A stretch of 64,000 nucleotides of DNA from DASUPK01 sp963795665 (GTDB lineage Bacteria > Actinomycetota > Thermoleophilia > Solirubrobacterales > 70-9), in contig CAWCIP010000027.1 in the NCBI GenBank assembly GCA_963795665.1, positions 228,248 through 292,247 on the forward strand, written 5' to 3'. How positions within the stretch are numbered: the stretch's first letter is position 1; every line of letters starts with the position of its first letter. The notes under the pieces are model-generated. The model was given only the letters and a program-made list of their open reading frames with translations, was not told the DNA's origin and did no database searches. Made by a program: the position numbers and the translations under genes. Below are positions 26,185 through 34,905 of this stretch, piece after piece.

Positions 26185-27101
26185 ACCCGGTCGTGGTCGG
26201 CGTCATCGTCGCCGGGGCCCTGTTCGGCCTCGCTGTCGGAGTTGTGGTGATCTACTGGCTGGTCCCGCAGCGGGTTTCACTGCACGAGGCACTCACGTTG
26301 GACAGAACCATGCTGTCGGCCGCGGTGCTCGAGCAGGAAGCCATCCTCGCCCCGGTCACCGCCACAGCACGGACCCGCTGGGCCGGGATGGTCAGCCGGT
26401 TGGAAAGCAGGCTCGCGGGTTGGCGGCTCACCACACCCGATGAGGCACTGGCACTGATCGAGTGGACCCGCGGCCGGTTCCTGCTGACCCGGGTGGGGTT
26501 GACCCTCGCCGCCGTGCTGATCGGGCCGGTGCTCTGGTTGCTCGTCACCATCGCCGGCATCCCAGTCGCTTTCGCGCCGCCGCAGGGGTTGTCACTGCTT
26601 CTCGGCTTGGCCGTCTGGTACGGGGTCGGGGCGTGGGTGGCGGGGCAGGGCGCCGCCCGGAAACTGGAGATGCGGGAAGCGCTGATCTCCTACCTGACCC
26701 TGCTGGCGCTGTACAAGGCCTCCGGTGAGGGCATGCTGTCCGCGCTGCAACAGGCCGCCACCACATCAAACGCATGGACCTTCCGCCGGATCGACGCGCG
26801 CCTGGCCGCATCGTTGCGGGCCGGTCTGTCACCACAGGCAGGGCTGCGGCAGCTCGGGGAAGAACTGGGCATCACCGAAATCGGTGACGTGGCCGATATT
26901 GCCGCCACCGCCAGCCTGCAGGGCGCCGGGGTGTTCACCACCCTGCTGGCCCGGGCCGAGGCGCTGCGCAACCAAATGCAATCCGATGCCGAGGCGGAAG
27001 CCGCCGGACGCTCGGTCCAACTGGGCATCCCCAAGGTGATGCTCGTGATGGCCGGCATCGGATTTCTGATGTACCCGCTGATCATCGGGATCACGGGCTA
27101 A
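26181..27101 (+). CDS. tadC: TadC-type pilus inner-membrane protein
   Basis: ATG 26181 overlaps the tadB stop (ATGA). 306 residues: an N-terminal membrane helix (VVGVIVAGALFGLAVGVVVI), two central ones (LTLAAVLIGPVLWLLVTIAG and GLSLLLGLAVWYGVGAWVAG), a T2SF domain (LISYLTLLALYKASGEGMLS through AEALRNQMQSDAEAEAAGRS) and a C-terminal helix (PKVMLVMAGIGFLMYPLIIG). It is the partner of TadB. One TTGGACAGAA motif near the start reads Leu-Asp-Arg. Confidence 0.88.
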   Translation: MNPVVVGVIVAGALFGLAVGVVVIYWLVPQRVSLHEALTLDRTMLSAAVLEQEAILAPVTATARTRWAGMVSRLESRLAGWRLTTPDEALALIEWTRGRFLLTRVGLTLAAVLIGPVLWLLVTIAGIPVAFAPPQGLSLLLGLAVWYGVGAWVAGQGAARKLEMREALISYLTLLALYKASGEGMLSALQQAATTSNAWTFRRIDARLAASLRAGLSPQAGLRQLGEELGITEIGDVADIAATASLQGAGVFTTLLARAEALRNQMQSDAEAEAAGRSVQLGIPKVMLVMAGIGFLMYPLIIGITG

Positions 27102-27124
27102 CACAAAGGGAAAGAGGAATCACC

Positions 27125-27343
27125 ATGCCGGAGCAACTGCAGGCAACGATCCAGTGGTACCAGAACACCATCGAGGCACATCTGCGCGGGCTGCTGAAGG
27201 ACCGTGACGGTGAGGCCGGCGGCGGCGGCGGTATGTCCTTGGAGGCACTGGTGCTGATCGGCGTCGGTGTTGCGATCGCCCTGGGCCTTGGGGTGTGGTT
27301 GGCGTCGGTGATCGCCAGCAAGCAGGCGACGATCCAGCCCTGA
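27125..27343 (+). CDS. Small Flp-like pilin candidate, 72 aa
   Basis: ATG 27125 follows AAAGAGGAATCACC. The cytoplasmic leader ends in a five-Gly run, then MSLEALVLIGVGVAIALG and a single membrane helix ending SVIASKQ. Cleavage after the fourth Gly would put Glu at mature position 5, the hallmark of prepilins processed by the peptidase encoded at 32062. This is the only gene in the operon that fits the major pilin. Unlike classic Flp pilins its leader is long (about 35 residues). Confidence 0.7.
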   Translation: MPEQLQATIQWYQNTIEAHLRGLLKDRDGEAGGGGGMSLEALVLIGVGVAIALGLGVWLASVIASKQATIQP

Positions 27344-27354
27344 TCACCACCACA

Positions 27355-27744
27355 ATGGCGACCACACGGGGATGTAAGCACCGGTGTCAGGACGAACGGG
27401 GCAGCGGGGGTATCTCGCTGTCCTGGGTACTGCTGACACCGGTGCTCCTCGCGCTGATCTTCGGTGGCATCGCCATGGCCTTTCGGATGTACGGGGAAAA
27501 CCTGGCCCTCGACGCGGCCAACGCCGGGGCGAGAGCGGCGGCCGTGCTACCGGTTTCGGCCGATCGGGGCCGGCAGGCGGCGCAGGAGTTCCTCGACCAG
27601 AACGCCGCCGGAACCTTGAGCGGCACCTCGGTGACAGTGGAACTGTCCGGTACCGATGTGGTGGTGTCCGTCACCGGGCACACCCCGATCCTGCCCGGCA
27701 CGATCTCCCGGCAGTCGTCGCTGGTTGTGGAGCGGCTGCCATGA
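27355..27744 (+). CDS. TadE-like pseudopilin
   Basis: Start ATG 27355 gives 129 residues. After a basic leader, GSGGISLSWVLLTPVLLALI is a TadE-type membrane anchor, followed by LALDAANAGARAAAVLPVSA and a small extracytoplasmic domain (SVTVELSGTDVVVSVTGH). Such minor pilins are thought to prime or cap the Tad pilus. The stop overlaps the next gene (ATGA). Confidence 0.8.
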   Translation: MATTRGCKHRCQDERGSGGISLSWVLLTPVLLALIFGGIAMAFRMYGENLALDAANAGARAAAVLPVSADRGRQAAQEFLDQNAAGTLSGTSVTVELSGTDVVVSVTGHTPILPGTISRQSSLVVERLP

Positions 27745-28205
27745 CCGCCGCGAGAGAGCGGTTCGCCCGGTTACGTCGCCGGGGCAGGGAAGCCGGCGCA
27801 GGTGGGGAATCGCTGGAACTGGTCATCATCGTCCCGTTGATCTTGGCGCTGTTCATGGCGATCGTCGCGGTGGGCCGGTACGAACTGGGATCGGGAAAGA
27901 TCGATCAGGCTGCTGGTGCCGCCGCCAGGGCTGCCTCCCAACAGGTTTCGGCATTGCAGGCCCAACCGGCAGCGATGGCGGCCGCTCAGTCGTCGCTGTC
28001 CAGCGCAGGAGTCACCTGCCAGGGCATCGACGTATCGGTGGACACTGCCGGGTTCAGCGCCGCCGCGGGCAGCGCCGCGGACGTCACGGTGACAGTGTCG
28101 TGCGCGGTGTCCTGGTCCGACCTGACGATCCCCGGATGGCCAGGGAGCAAAGACATCCAGGCCACCGCCGCCTCCCCGCTGGACACCCGAAGGATCGGGA
28201 CGTAA
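27741..28205 (+). CDS. tadE: TadE-family pseudopilin
   Basis: 154 residues from ATG 27741. The arrangement is classic TadE: basic leader, GGESLELVIIVPLILALFMA with Glu near the start of the hydrophobic helix, then GSGKIDQAAGAAARAASQQV and a Cys-containing outer domain (VTCQGIDVSV, VTVSCAVSW) where the two Cys may form a disulfide. The stop TAA overlaps the next start (TAATG). Confidence 0.85.
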   Translation: MTAARERFARLRRRGREAGAGGESLELVIIVPLILALFMAIVAVGRYELGSGKIDQAAGAAARAASQQVSALQAQPAAMAAAQSSLSSAGVTCQGIDVSVDTAGFSAAAGSAADVTVTVSCAVSWSDLTIPGWPGSKDIQATAASPLDTRRIGT

Positions 28206-28639
28206 TGGCGGCCTGGTGGCAGGTGCGGTGGGCGCGGCTTCGCAATCGAACCCACGCCGGTGAATCGGGGGAAGGCGGCGGTATCTCGTTTGTCATGCTC
28301 GGTACCGCCGTCGCCTTACTCATGGTGCTCGGCCTGGTCTTGGACGGGAGCGCCAAGGCGCACGCCCTGGACCGGGCCAATCAACTTGCGTACGAGGCGG
28401 CTCGGGCCGGCCTGCAGGCGGTGAATCCAGCAGCGTCGAGAGTCGACGTCGCCGCTGTGGACGCGGCCGTGGACAGCTACCTTGCTGCGCAGGGGGTTTC
28501 GGGGACCGCGGCAATCGCCGATCAGCAAGTCGTCGTCGAGGTCACCATCACCGAGCCGACGAAGATGCTGTCCATGGTCGGGATCGATTCGATGACGGTG
28601 ACCGGTCATGGCACCGCCAACCTCGTCTACGGGCAATGA
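28205..28639 (+). CDS. TadG/TadE-like pseudopilin
   Basis: 144 residues from ATG 28205. GGGISFVMLGTAVALLMVLG is the membrane anchor, followed by the Tad-type GSAKAHALDRANQLAYEAAR and a small beta domain ending in VTGHGTANLVYG. Third in the run of minor pilins. Ten bp separate it from the LysM-BTAD gene. Confidence 0.78.
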   Translation: MAAWWQVRWARLRNRTHAGESGEGGGISFVMLGTAVALLMVLGLVLDGSAKAHALDRANQLAYEAARAGLQAVNPAASRVDVAAVDAAVDSYLAAQGVSGTAAIADQQVVVEVTITEPTKMLSMVGIDSMTVTGHGTANLVYGQ

Positions 28640-28649
28640 GGACAAGACG

Positions 28650-31600
28650 ATGAACATGGTCGGACGGCTGCTGCGAGCCTTGGCGGCGTTGATCACGCTG
28701 GTCGCTGTGGTGGTCGGCGCCCCGATCGCCTTGTGGCTGATGGGTCGCGGACTGCTTCCTGCGGGCGTGCCGTCCGTCAGTGACGTGTGGAACGGGTTGA
28801 CCGGCCGGGACACCGGAGGAGTGTTCCTCGGTTTGCTGGTCGTGATCGGGTTCGTCGCCTGGGCCGTCTTCACCCTGTGCGTGGTCCTGGAGATCGCCGC
28901 GTTACTGGTTGGCCGCCGCCGGGCCTGGCGGATTCCGATGCTCCGCGTCCCGCAGTCGGCGGCCACCGCGCTGATCAGCGTCATCCTCACCGGCACGGTC
29001 ATGCTCGGCGGGGCCGGTACGGCGATGGCCCGTCCAGCACCCGCCATTGACTTGCACCAATCCCTGTCCGCTGGGACCGCCGCCGCAGCAGCGGTTGACA
29101 CCTCCGCAGTGCACGGGCCTGCCGCGGCACCAGGCCCTGCTGCGACCCCACAACGGGCCGCGCAGGCAGCGCCGACGGCGCACGCCGGTCCGCTGTGGAC
29201 GGTCGCCCGGTACGACACGTTCTGGGGGATCGCCGAGAAGACGCTCGGCGACGGGAGCCGTTACCCGGAGATCGTCGAGCTGAACGTCGGCATCGCCCAG
29301 GCAGATGGCGGGGCGGTCCGCGACTCGTCCACCAATCTGGAGATCGGTTGGCAGCTGCGGCTTCCCGCTGACGCCGATGCCCCGCGGGCGGCACCGGCAG
29401 CGCCGGTCGACGTGGTCACCGTGCAACAGGGGGACACGCTGTCCGGCATCGCCCTGCAGCAGCTCGGCGACGCCACCAAATACCCCGAACTCGCCGCCTT
29501 GAACGGCATCTCAAACGCGGATCTGATCAACCCTGGTGAAGTCATCCGCATCTCGGATCCAGCTGCCGGCACGCAGCCGGCCCAGGCGCCGGCGCCGGCA
29601 GATGGTGGACAGAACCAGCCACCGCCGTCGGCGGCCGCGGCCGCGCCGGCGACGCCTGCAGCTGAAGGTGTTGGACAGAACGAACCATCGGTCCCGGGTC
29701 GGTCGACCGCTGAATCGCAGGCGCCTGCCGCGGCGCCGCCGGCAGCACCGACCACCGGCGAAGTTGGACAGAACCAAGCTCAGGCCACTGCACCGACCGG
29801 CCGGGCCGCGGCGCCGCCTTCCCCGACAACCGCACCGGGCGATTCCGCCGCGGCATCGGCCAGTGCTGAGGGCGACAACCAGGATCATGCCGCGGTGGCT
29901 CCTGCCGCGGTCGGGATGGGGCTCAGCGCCGTGCTGGCCGCGGCCGTGTGGTGGGGGTTACTCGCCGCACGTCGCAGGAAGGGCCGGCGCCGCCGGATCG
30001 ACCAGCAACCGGTGATGGCCAGCTTGCAGGCCGCGCGAGTTGAACGGCGGATCCGGGAACGCGCCGGCACCCGGGACGTGCTGTGGATGGACACCGCTTT
30101 GCGGTACGCCGCGCACCTGTCCACCGGTCGTGACGCCGCGGAACTGCCTGATGTGACCTGTGTCTGGCTGTCCGACACCGAGCTGCAGTTGCAGCTGGCC
30201 GCGCCCGCCGCGGCGCCAGCTCCGTTCACCGCCGAGGGCGACAGCTGGGTGCTGCCGGTCGACCGCGGACATCCCGGTATCCGGTGAGGACTGGGCAGAC
30301 CCGGCGGCGCCGTTCCCGTTGTTGACCAGCGTCGGCGACCTGAACGGGGAGACGCTGCTGGTGGATTTCGAGCGGCTCGGCGCGGTGACCCTGACCGGTG
30401 ATGCGGACCGGACCAGGGACCTGCTGACCCACATTGCCGTGGAGCTCGCGCACAACGCCTGGTCTGATCATCTACAGGTCACCCTCGTCGGGTGGGGCCC
30501 AGAACTGGTGGCGTTGAACCCCGATCGGGTCCGGCATCTGTCCACGGTCGCCGACGTCGCCACATTGGTGCGGGGGCGGGTCGGTGAAACGCGGGACGTC
30601 ATGGCGGACCTGCGGACCACAGTGCTGGCCGACCGGGTGGTGGATCCGGCTGCCGGGGACTGGTCACCGGAGGTATGGCTGATCGATGCCGCCAGCGCTG
30701 AAGGTGACCTGCAGGCTTTGGAACAGGTGCTGGCAGGGGTCGCGGTGGCCGGTCGATCCACGGTGGCTGTCATTGCCCGTGCCGAGGGATTCACGCCCGC
30801 CGGCGGAGCGGTGATCGACGTCGACGCGAACGGGCAGCTGTCGCTGCCGGCGCTGATCGGCGAACAGCGGGTACACGCGGCGGGGATGGACCCGGAAGCA
30901 CTGGACCGGTTGCTGGAACTGTTCGATTGCGCCGGTCAGTTCGAGCAACCCGGGCCGATGACCGGCCCGGATCCGTGGGCCAAAGGGATGAGCACAGCAG
31001 GGTCGCTCATCCCCGAGGACCTGGTGCCCATCGCTGAATCCGACAGTGCCGTTGTCGACGAGACCCCCGTCGACGACGCCGAACCTGAGCAGCTCGAGGA
31101 TCCCGCCGGCGACCAGGAGATTGGACAGAAGTCGGGTCAGGTTCTTCCTCTTCGGGTCGGTCCGTCCGCTGCCGCAACCGCTGCACTCGAGGCGACGCTG
31201 ACCGCGGATCCCGAACTCGACGACGACCTGGCGGAGTGGTTCCAGCCTGCCCCGCGGCGACCGCGGGTGGCCGTCCTGGGGCCACCGCTAGTCATCGCGA
31301 ACGGTCTGATGCCCACCGGTCGTCTCGTGCGGTTGACCGAGATGGCGATCTACCTGGGTGTTCATCGGGAGGTCGGCGCGGACAAATTCGTCACCGACCT
31401 GTGGGCCGAAGACGCCAACATCAAGGCGGTGTCCCGCCGGTCGGACATCTCCCGGATCCGGGCATGGATGGGCGTCGACGAGGACGGCCGCAAGTACCTG
31501 CCGGAAGCGCGGAACAAGCCGTACCGACTGACCAGGCTGCTCGACCTCGACCTGTTCCGCCGGTTGCGGAAACGCGCCGACGCCCGCGGCGGGGCCGGGG

Positions 31601-32043
31601 ATCCGGTCGGTGCCCAGCGAGACCTGTTGTCGGCGCTGATGCTGGTACGCGGACCGGTCATGGCGGACGCATCCCCCGACGCCTACGCCTGGCTCGTCAC
31701 CAGCGACCCGGCCGGGGTGCTGCAGGCGCCGCTGACGGTGATCGCGACAGCCCACCAACTGGTGAACAGTGCCCTCGCCGACGACGATCTGGACCTGGCC
31801 AGAATGGCCGCCGACATCGCGCACCAGGTCGACCCCGCCGAGGATCAACCGCTGTGCGACCTGCTGCGGATCTCCCACCGCGCCGGCAACGATCTGGACG
31901 CCCGGTCGTGGGCACAACTGCTGCTGCAGATCAACGGGGTCGAGGCGCCGGAGGACCTGCCGAACCTGGATTCCTACCTCACCGTGCACGAGGTCTTCCC
32001 ACGCGGGCTGCGGTCGGCGACAGCCGCCGCCGCATCCGGATAG
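28650..32043 (+). CDS. LysM-BTAD membrane protein of the Tad locus, split by one frameshift
   Basis: Two frames, 28650-30287 and about 30275-32043, make one protein of about 1,130 residues. Order: two N-terminal membrane segments, a LysM-like repeat (about 180-245, PLWTVARYDTFWGIAEKTLG), a second clear LysM (about 254-302, VVTVQQGDTLSGIALQQLGD), an Ala/Pro linker holding several VGQN motifs, a membrane helix (GMGLSAVLAAAVWWGLLAA), a long cytoplasmic domain, then an OmpR-type winged helix (AIYLGVHREVGADKFVTDLW) and a BTAD domain. The break is near 30262-30280: VLPVDRGHPGIR-stop in one frame continues as IPVSGEDWADPAAP in the next. Fusions of this type are usual in actinobacterial Tad clusters and may sense the cell wall and regulate. 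Confidence 0.75.
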
Positions 32044-32061
32044 GCAACAGGCGGCGAGACG

Positions 32062-32736
32062 GTGACAGTGGTGAATGTTGTTGCAGGAGCGGTGATCGGC
32101 GCCGTCATGGCACCGCTGGTGTACCTGCTCGCGACGCTGCTACTGACCGGACCGAATCGGATTCCTCGGACACCGTTGATCCTGGCTGCACTGCTCGCGG
32201 CGTGCATCGCAGCCGGTGTCGCCATCACCACGTCAGCCTCAAGTACGTCCCGGGACACGGGTTTCACCGGGATGGCCACCGTCGTTGCCTACGGGCTGTT
32301 CGCTGTCGGGGTCGTGGCCGCCGCGCTGGTCGACGTCACCGAGCGGCGCATCCCGAACCGCATCACCTACCCGCTGGTCGCGATCGGTGTCCTCGCCCTG
32401 CCGTGGCTCACCCAACCCACCACCGGGTGGGCCCTGCTGGCCCCGCTTCTCGGGGCCGCCGCGTCAGCGGTCATCGGGCTGCTCAACGCCTTGCTCGCCG
32501 ATCAGGGACTCGGCGATGTCAAACTCGCCGTCGCGGTGGGCGCCTGGATGGCGCACCTGGGTGTGCTCGCGTGGATCACCGGTGTGCTGGTCGGGCAACT
32601 ACTGATGATCGCCGCCGTCGCCAGCACCCAGATCCGGCGCCGCCGAGCCGGCCTACCACCGGACTACACACCGCTGGGTCCAAGCCTCGCCGGCGGTGCC
32701 GTCTTCGCCGTTGCTGCCGCCGGCATCCAGTTCTAG
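32062..32736 (+). CDS. tadV: Type IV prepilin peptidase (TadV/CpaA-like, A24 family)
   Basis: 224 residues from GTG 32062, very hydrophobic with about six membrane helices. The two catalytic aspartates are in AAALVDVTERRIPNRITYPL and in the GxGD-type motif QGLGDVKLAVAVG. It would cleave the leader of the 72-residue pilin and possibly of the TadE-like proteins. Last intact gene of the pilus operon. Confidence 0.88.
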   Translation: MTVVNVVAGAVIGAVMAPLVYLLATLLLTGPNRIPRTPLILAALLAACIAAGVAITTSASSTSRDTGFTGMATVVAYGLFAVGVVAAALVDVTERRIPNRITYPLVAIGVLALPWLTQPTTGWALLAPLLGAAASAVIGLLNALLADQGLGDVKLAVAVGAWMAHLGVLAWITGVLVGQLLMIAAVASTQIRRRRAGLPPDYTPLGPSLAGGAVFAVAAAGIQF

Positions 32737-33414
32737 CAACCCCCGCAGGATCCGGAGGACATGATGCTTCGGGATGACTTATTGATGCCCTCACTACAGG
32801 TCCAAGCGGAACTGGCGTAGGTGATCGTGCTCGGGTCGTACGTCGCGGTGGCGCCGATCAGTTCGCATCGCGTCCGCGCCGGTGAGTAACTGCCCGGCCG
32901 CGGGGACGCAGTGGGCAAGAAGACACTGAGCGGATGTGGGTTGCGAGCGATAACAGTAACCCGCTGCTCCGGAAGGACATTTGGAACCGAGACGCCGGCA
33001 GAAGCAATCGCTGATCAACCGCTGCACCATCGTCTACACCCTGTACGCCAACATCACCGTCCGCCGCCTCTACCTCGAGTTGGACCTGCACACCGGCACG
33101 ATGCTCGGACATCAACCGCGTGCTCGACCCGGAATGCCGCCCCGATATCGACCTGGAGTGGACATCGAGAACGCACCGAGCTGGTCACTCGACGAGGCCG
33201 ACCGACTGAAAACCACGGCACTTTGAACAGCTGCTCCTCCCGACCGATTGCCTCCCGTGCCCGCCCACCCAACGGCGGCGGTCGCCGCCGACTGGTAGTT
33301 ACCTCCATTTTCGCGTCAGCGGCCCGCCCGGACGCGCGTCTGCACAATGGGTAACCACACCGACGGCCAGCCACATATTCGGCAATCCGCCTCAAGTGCG
33401 CATATTGGAGCCAG
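32737..33414 (+). other. Junction between pilus operon and maltose module
   Basis: Apart from the broken small gene at 32981-33226 I see no supported feature. The stretch contains no dyad operator and no TTGGACAGAA motif and marks the end of the left accessory block. No inverted repeats, integrase or tRNA were found at the junction. Confidence 0.5.
32981..33226 (+). pseudogene. Small gene remnant with frameshifts
   Basis: Protein-like stretches appear in different frames in order: NRCTIVYTLYANITVRRLYL and ELDLHTGTM, then DINRVLDPECRPDIDLEW, then VDIENAPSWSLDEADRLK. Joining them needs two single-base shifts near 33103 and 33160. The product is not recognised. Either a decayed gene at the end of the accessory block or a real gene with sequencing errors. 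Confidence 0.4.
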
Positions 33415-34458
33415 TCATCCAGGCTTGGTTGACGTCCGCCGACGTCGACGGACTGGCGGTGGTCCGACGGACTCGCGTTCGCGCAGTGGCATAGGGATGC
33501 GGTGGACGATCGGCGATCGTTGGGGGTCGAGAAGGGTTTCCACGGCGCGGCGGCCCATTTCGAAATGCGGTAAGGCGATACTGGTTACCCGCGGGCGTAG
33601 CCATTTAGCCAGGTCGGAGTCGTCGAACGAGATCACGGAAACGTCTTCCGGCACCCTCATGCGGGAGTCTTGAATCGCTTGGTAGGTGCCCATGGCGACG
33701 CGGTCATTGAGGCAGATGAAGGCGGTAGGTCTGTTACCGGCAGCCAAGAACTCATTGACCGCTGTGTAGGCGTATTCCGGCCACCAGAGGGTGTCGATGG
33801 AATTCATCAGTTCGGTGCCCTGCTCACGCAGCACACCTTCCACCCCGGCCATCCGTTCGGCTGCGGCCAGGACATTCGATAATCTTTCGCCGACGACAAC
33901 GATTTGATCGCGGTGTCCGTGCCGCAGCAGTTCCCGCGCCGCGGCCTTGCCGGCCTCAAGATCGTCCGGAATGATCGATGGCAGCGCCTTTGCTCGGGCC
34001 AGGCAGTTCAGCAGAACCAGTGGCTGCTCGCGTAGCGTCTTCGACACGCGCACATTCCGCGTGTACAGGGACGCGTAGACAAATCCACCGACACCCCGGT
34101 CGAGCATGTTTCGGATCAGCCGCTTCTCAACCTCGGGGTCACCCTCGGTCTCGCCGATGAACAGGAGGTGCTCGTGCAGTAACGCTGTGGTCGTCGCGCC
34201 ACGAACAACTTCGCCGGCGAAGACCTCTGAAGCGATCATGTCGGAGAGCAGCCCGATGGTTTGGGAGAGGTTCGTGCGCAGACTGCGGGCCAAAAGGCTG
34301 GGCCGGTAGTTCAGTTCTCGGGCCGCCTTCAAGACGCGCTGCTCTGCGTCACTGGAGATGCGCATGTCCCGTCGTCCGGTCATCACGAACGATGCAGTTG
34401 TGCTGGACACGCCAGCACGCTTCGCGACATCCATCAGGGTGACCCTTGCCGTGGTCAC
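33415..34458 (-). CDS. LacI-family transcriptional regulator of the maltose module
   Basis: About 347 residues. GTG 34458 (VTTARVTLMDVAKRAGVSST) is preferred because the LacI helix-turn-helix begins there; ATG 34500 is an alternative. Helix-turn-helix at residues 7-26, hinge helix LNYRPSLLARSLRT, then a periplasmic-binding-protein-like sugar domain (TIGLLSDMIASEVFAGEVVR, RPTAFICLNDRVAMGTYQAI, DVSVISFDDSDLAKWLRP). It is divergent from the transporter operon and likely represses it until a maltodextrin-type inducer binds. Confidence 0.88.
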   Translation of the reverse strand: MTTARVTLMDVAKRAGVSSTTASFVMTGRRDMRISSDAEQRVLKAARELNYRPSLLARSLRTNLSQTIGLLSDMIASEVFAGEVVRGATTTALLHEHLLFIGETEGDPEVEKRLIRNMLDRGVGGFVYASLYTRNVRVSKTLREQPLVLLNCLARAKALPSIIPDDLEAGKAAARELLRHGHRDQIVVVGERLSNVLAAAERMAGVEGVLREQGTELMNSIDTLWWPEYAYTAVNEFLAAGNRPTAFICLNDRVAMGTYQAIQDSRMRVPEDVSVISFDDSDLAKWLRPRVTSIALPHFEMGRRAVETLLDPQRSPIVHRIPMPLRERESVGPPPVRRRRRTSTKPG

Positions 34459-34587
34459 CCCGCAAGCCCCGTCATTGTTTCCTCCGGTCCTCGGTGACAT
34501 CCGCGAAGTACTGTGCGCGCCGTCAAGGCGCCATCGTCCCATCCGGCTTCACCAGGTCACAATACGATCACGTCTAGGCCCAGGCAG

Positions 34588-34601
34588 TGGAAGCGCTGCC
34601 A
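34588..34601. promoter_or_regulatory. Candidate LacI-family operator
   Basis: TGGAAGCGCTGCCA is a 14-bp near-perfect dyad with a central CG, the usual form of LacI-family sites, 130 bp from the regulator start and 305 bp upstream of the binding-protein gene. Inferred from symmetry only. Confidence 0.45.
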
Positions 34602-34750
34602 GGCCACATCGCGCACTGTCCGATTTAGCAAGCTGCCTGGGCCGAAAGCTCATCCTCGATGAGCCGTCACCACTGGACAGCGTTCACTTCGGGCGAAATG
34701 TGTGGCTAGGCGCCCCTTTCCGGTTGGCTGACGGGCCAAGGATGCAGTGT

Positions 34751-34801
34751 GACCAGAGTCCAATCTGGTCTTGACAAGGGTGCGCTCGCAGAGAATTCTC
34801 T
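34751..34801 (+). promoter_or_regulatory. Promoter region of the maltose transporter operon
   Basis: A perfect inverted repeat GACCAGA-N6-TCTGGTC (34751-34770) touches a consensus -35 box TTGACA (34771-34776). Seventeen bp further the -10 position falls in the palindrome AGAGAATTCTCT (34790-34801). The transporter start is at 34906. The symmetric elements over both promoter boxes are good candidates for regulator sites. Confidence 0.5.
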
Positions 34802-34905
34802 GGCTAACCCGTTTCAGCAACCTGCCCCGCCCTGGACCACTGGCGGATGCGGTGTTGTTCGGGTCAGGACGCCCATCCCTATGACAGCGTTGAGGAGTCA
34901 GCACC

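Noticed and set aside
31236..32777. 513-codon plus-strand frame over the BTAD part and the prepilin peptidase
   Set aside because: It is out of frame with both clear domains and is an Arg/Gly-rich shadow.
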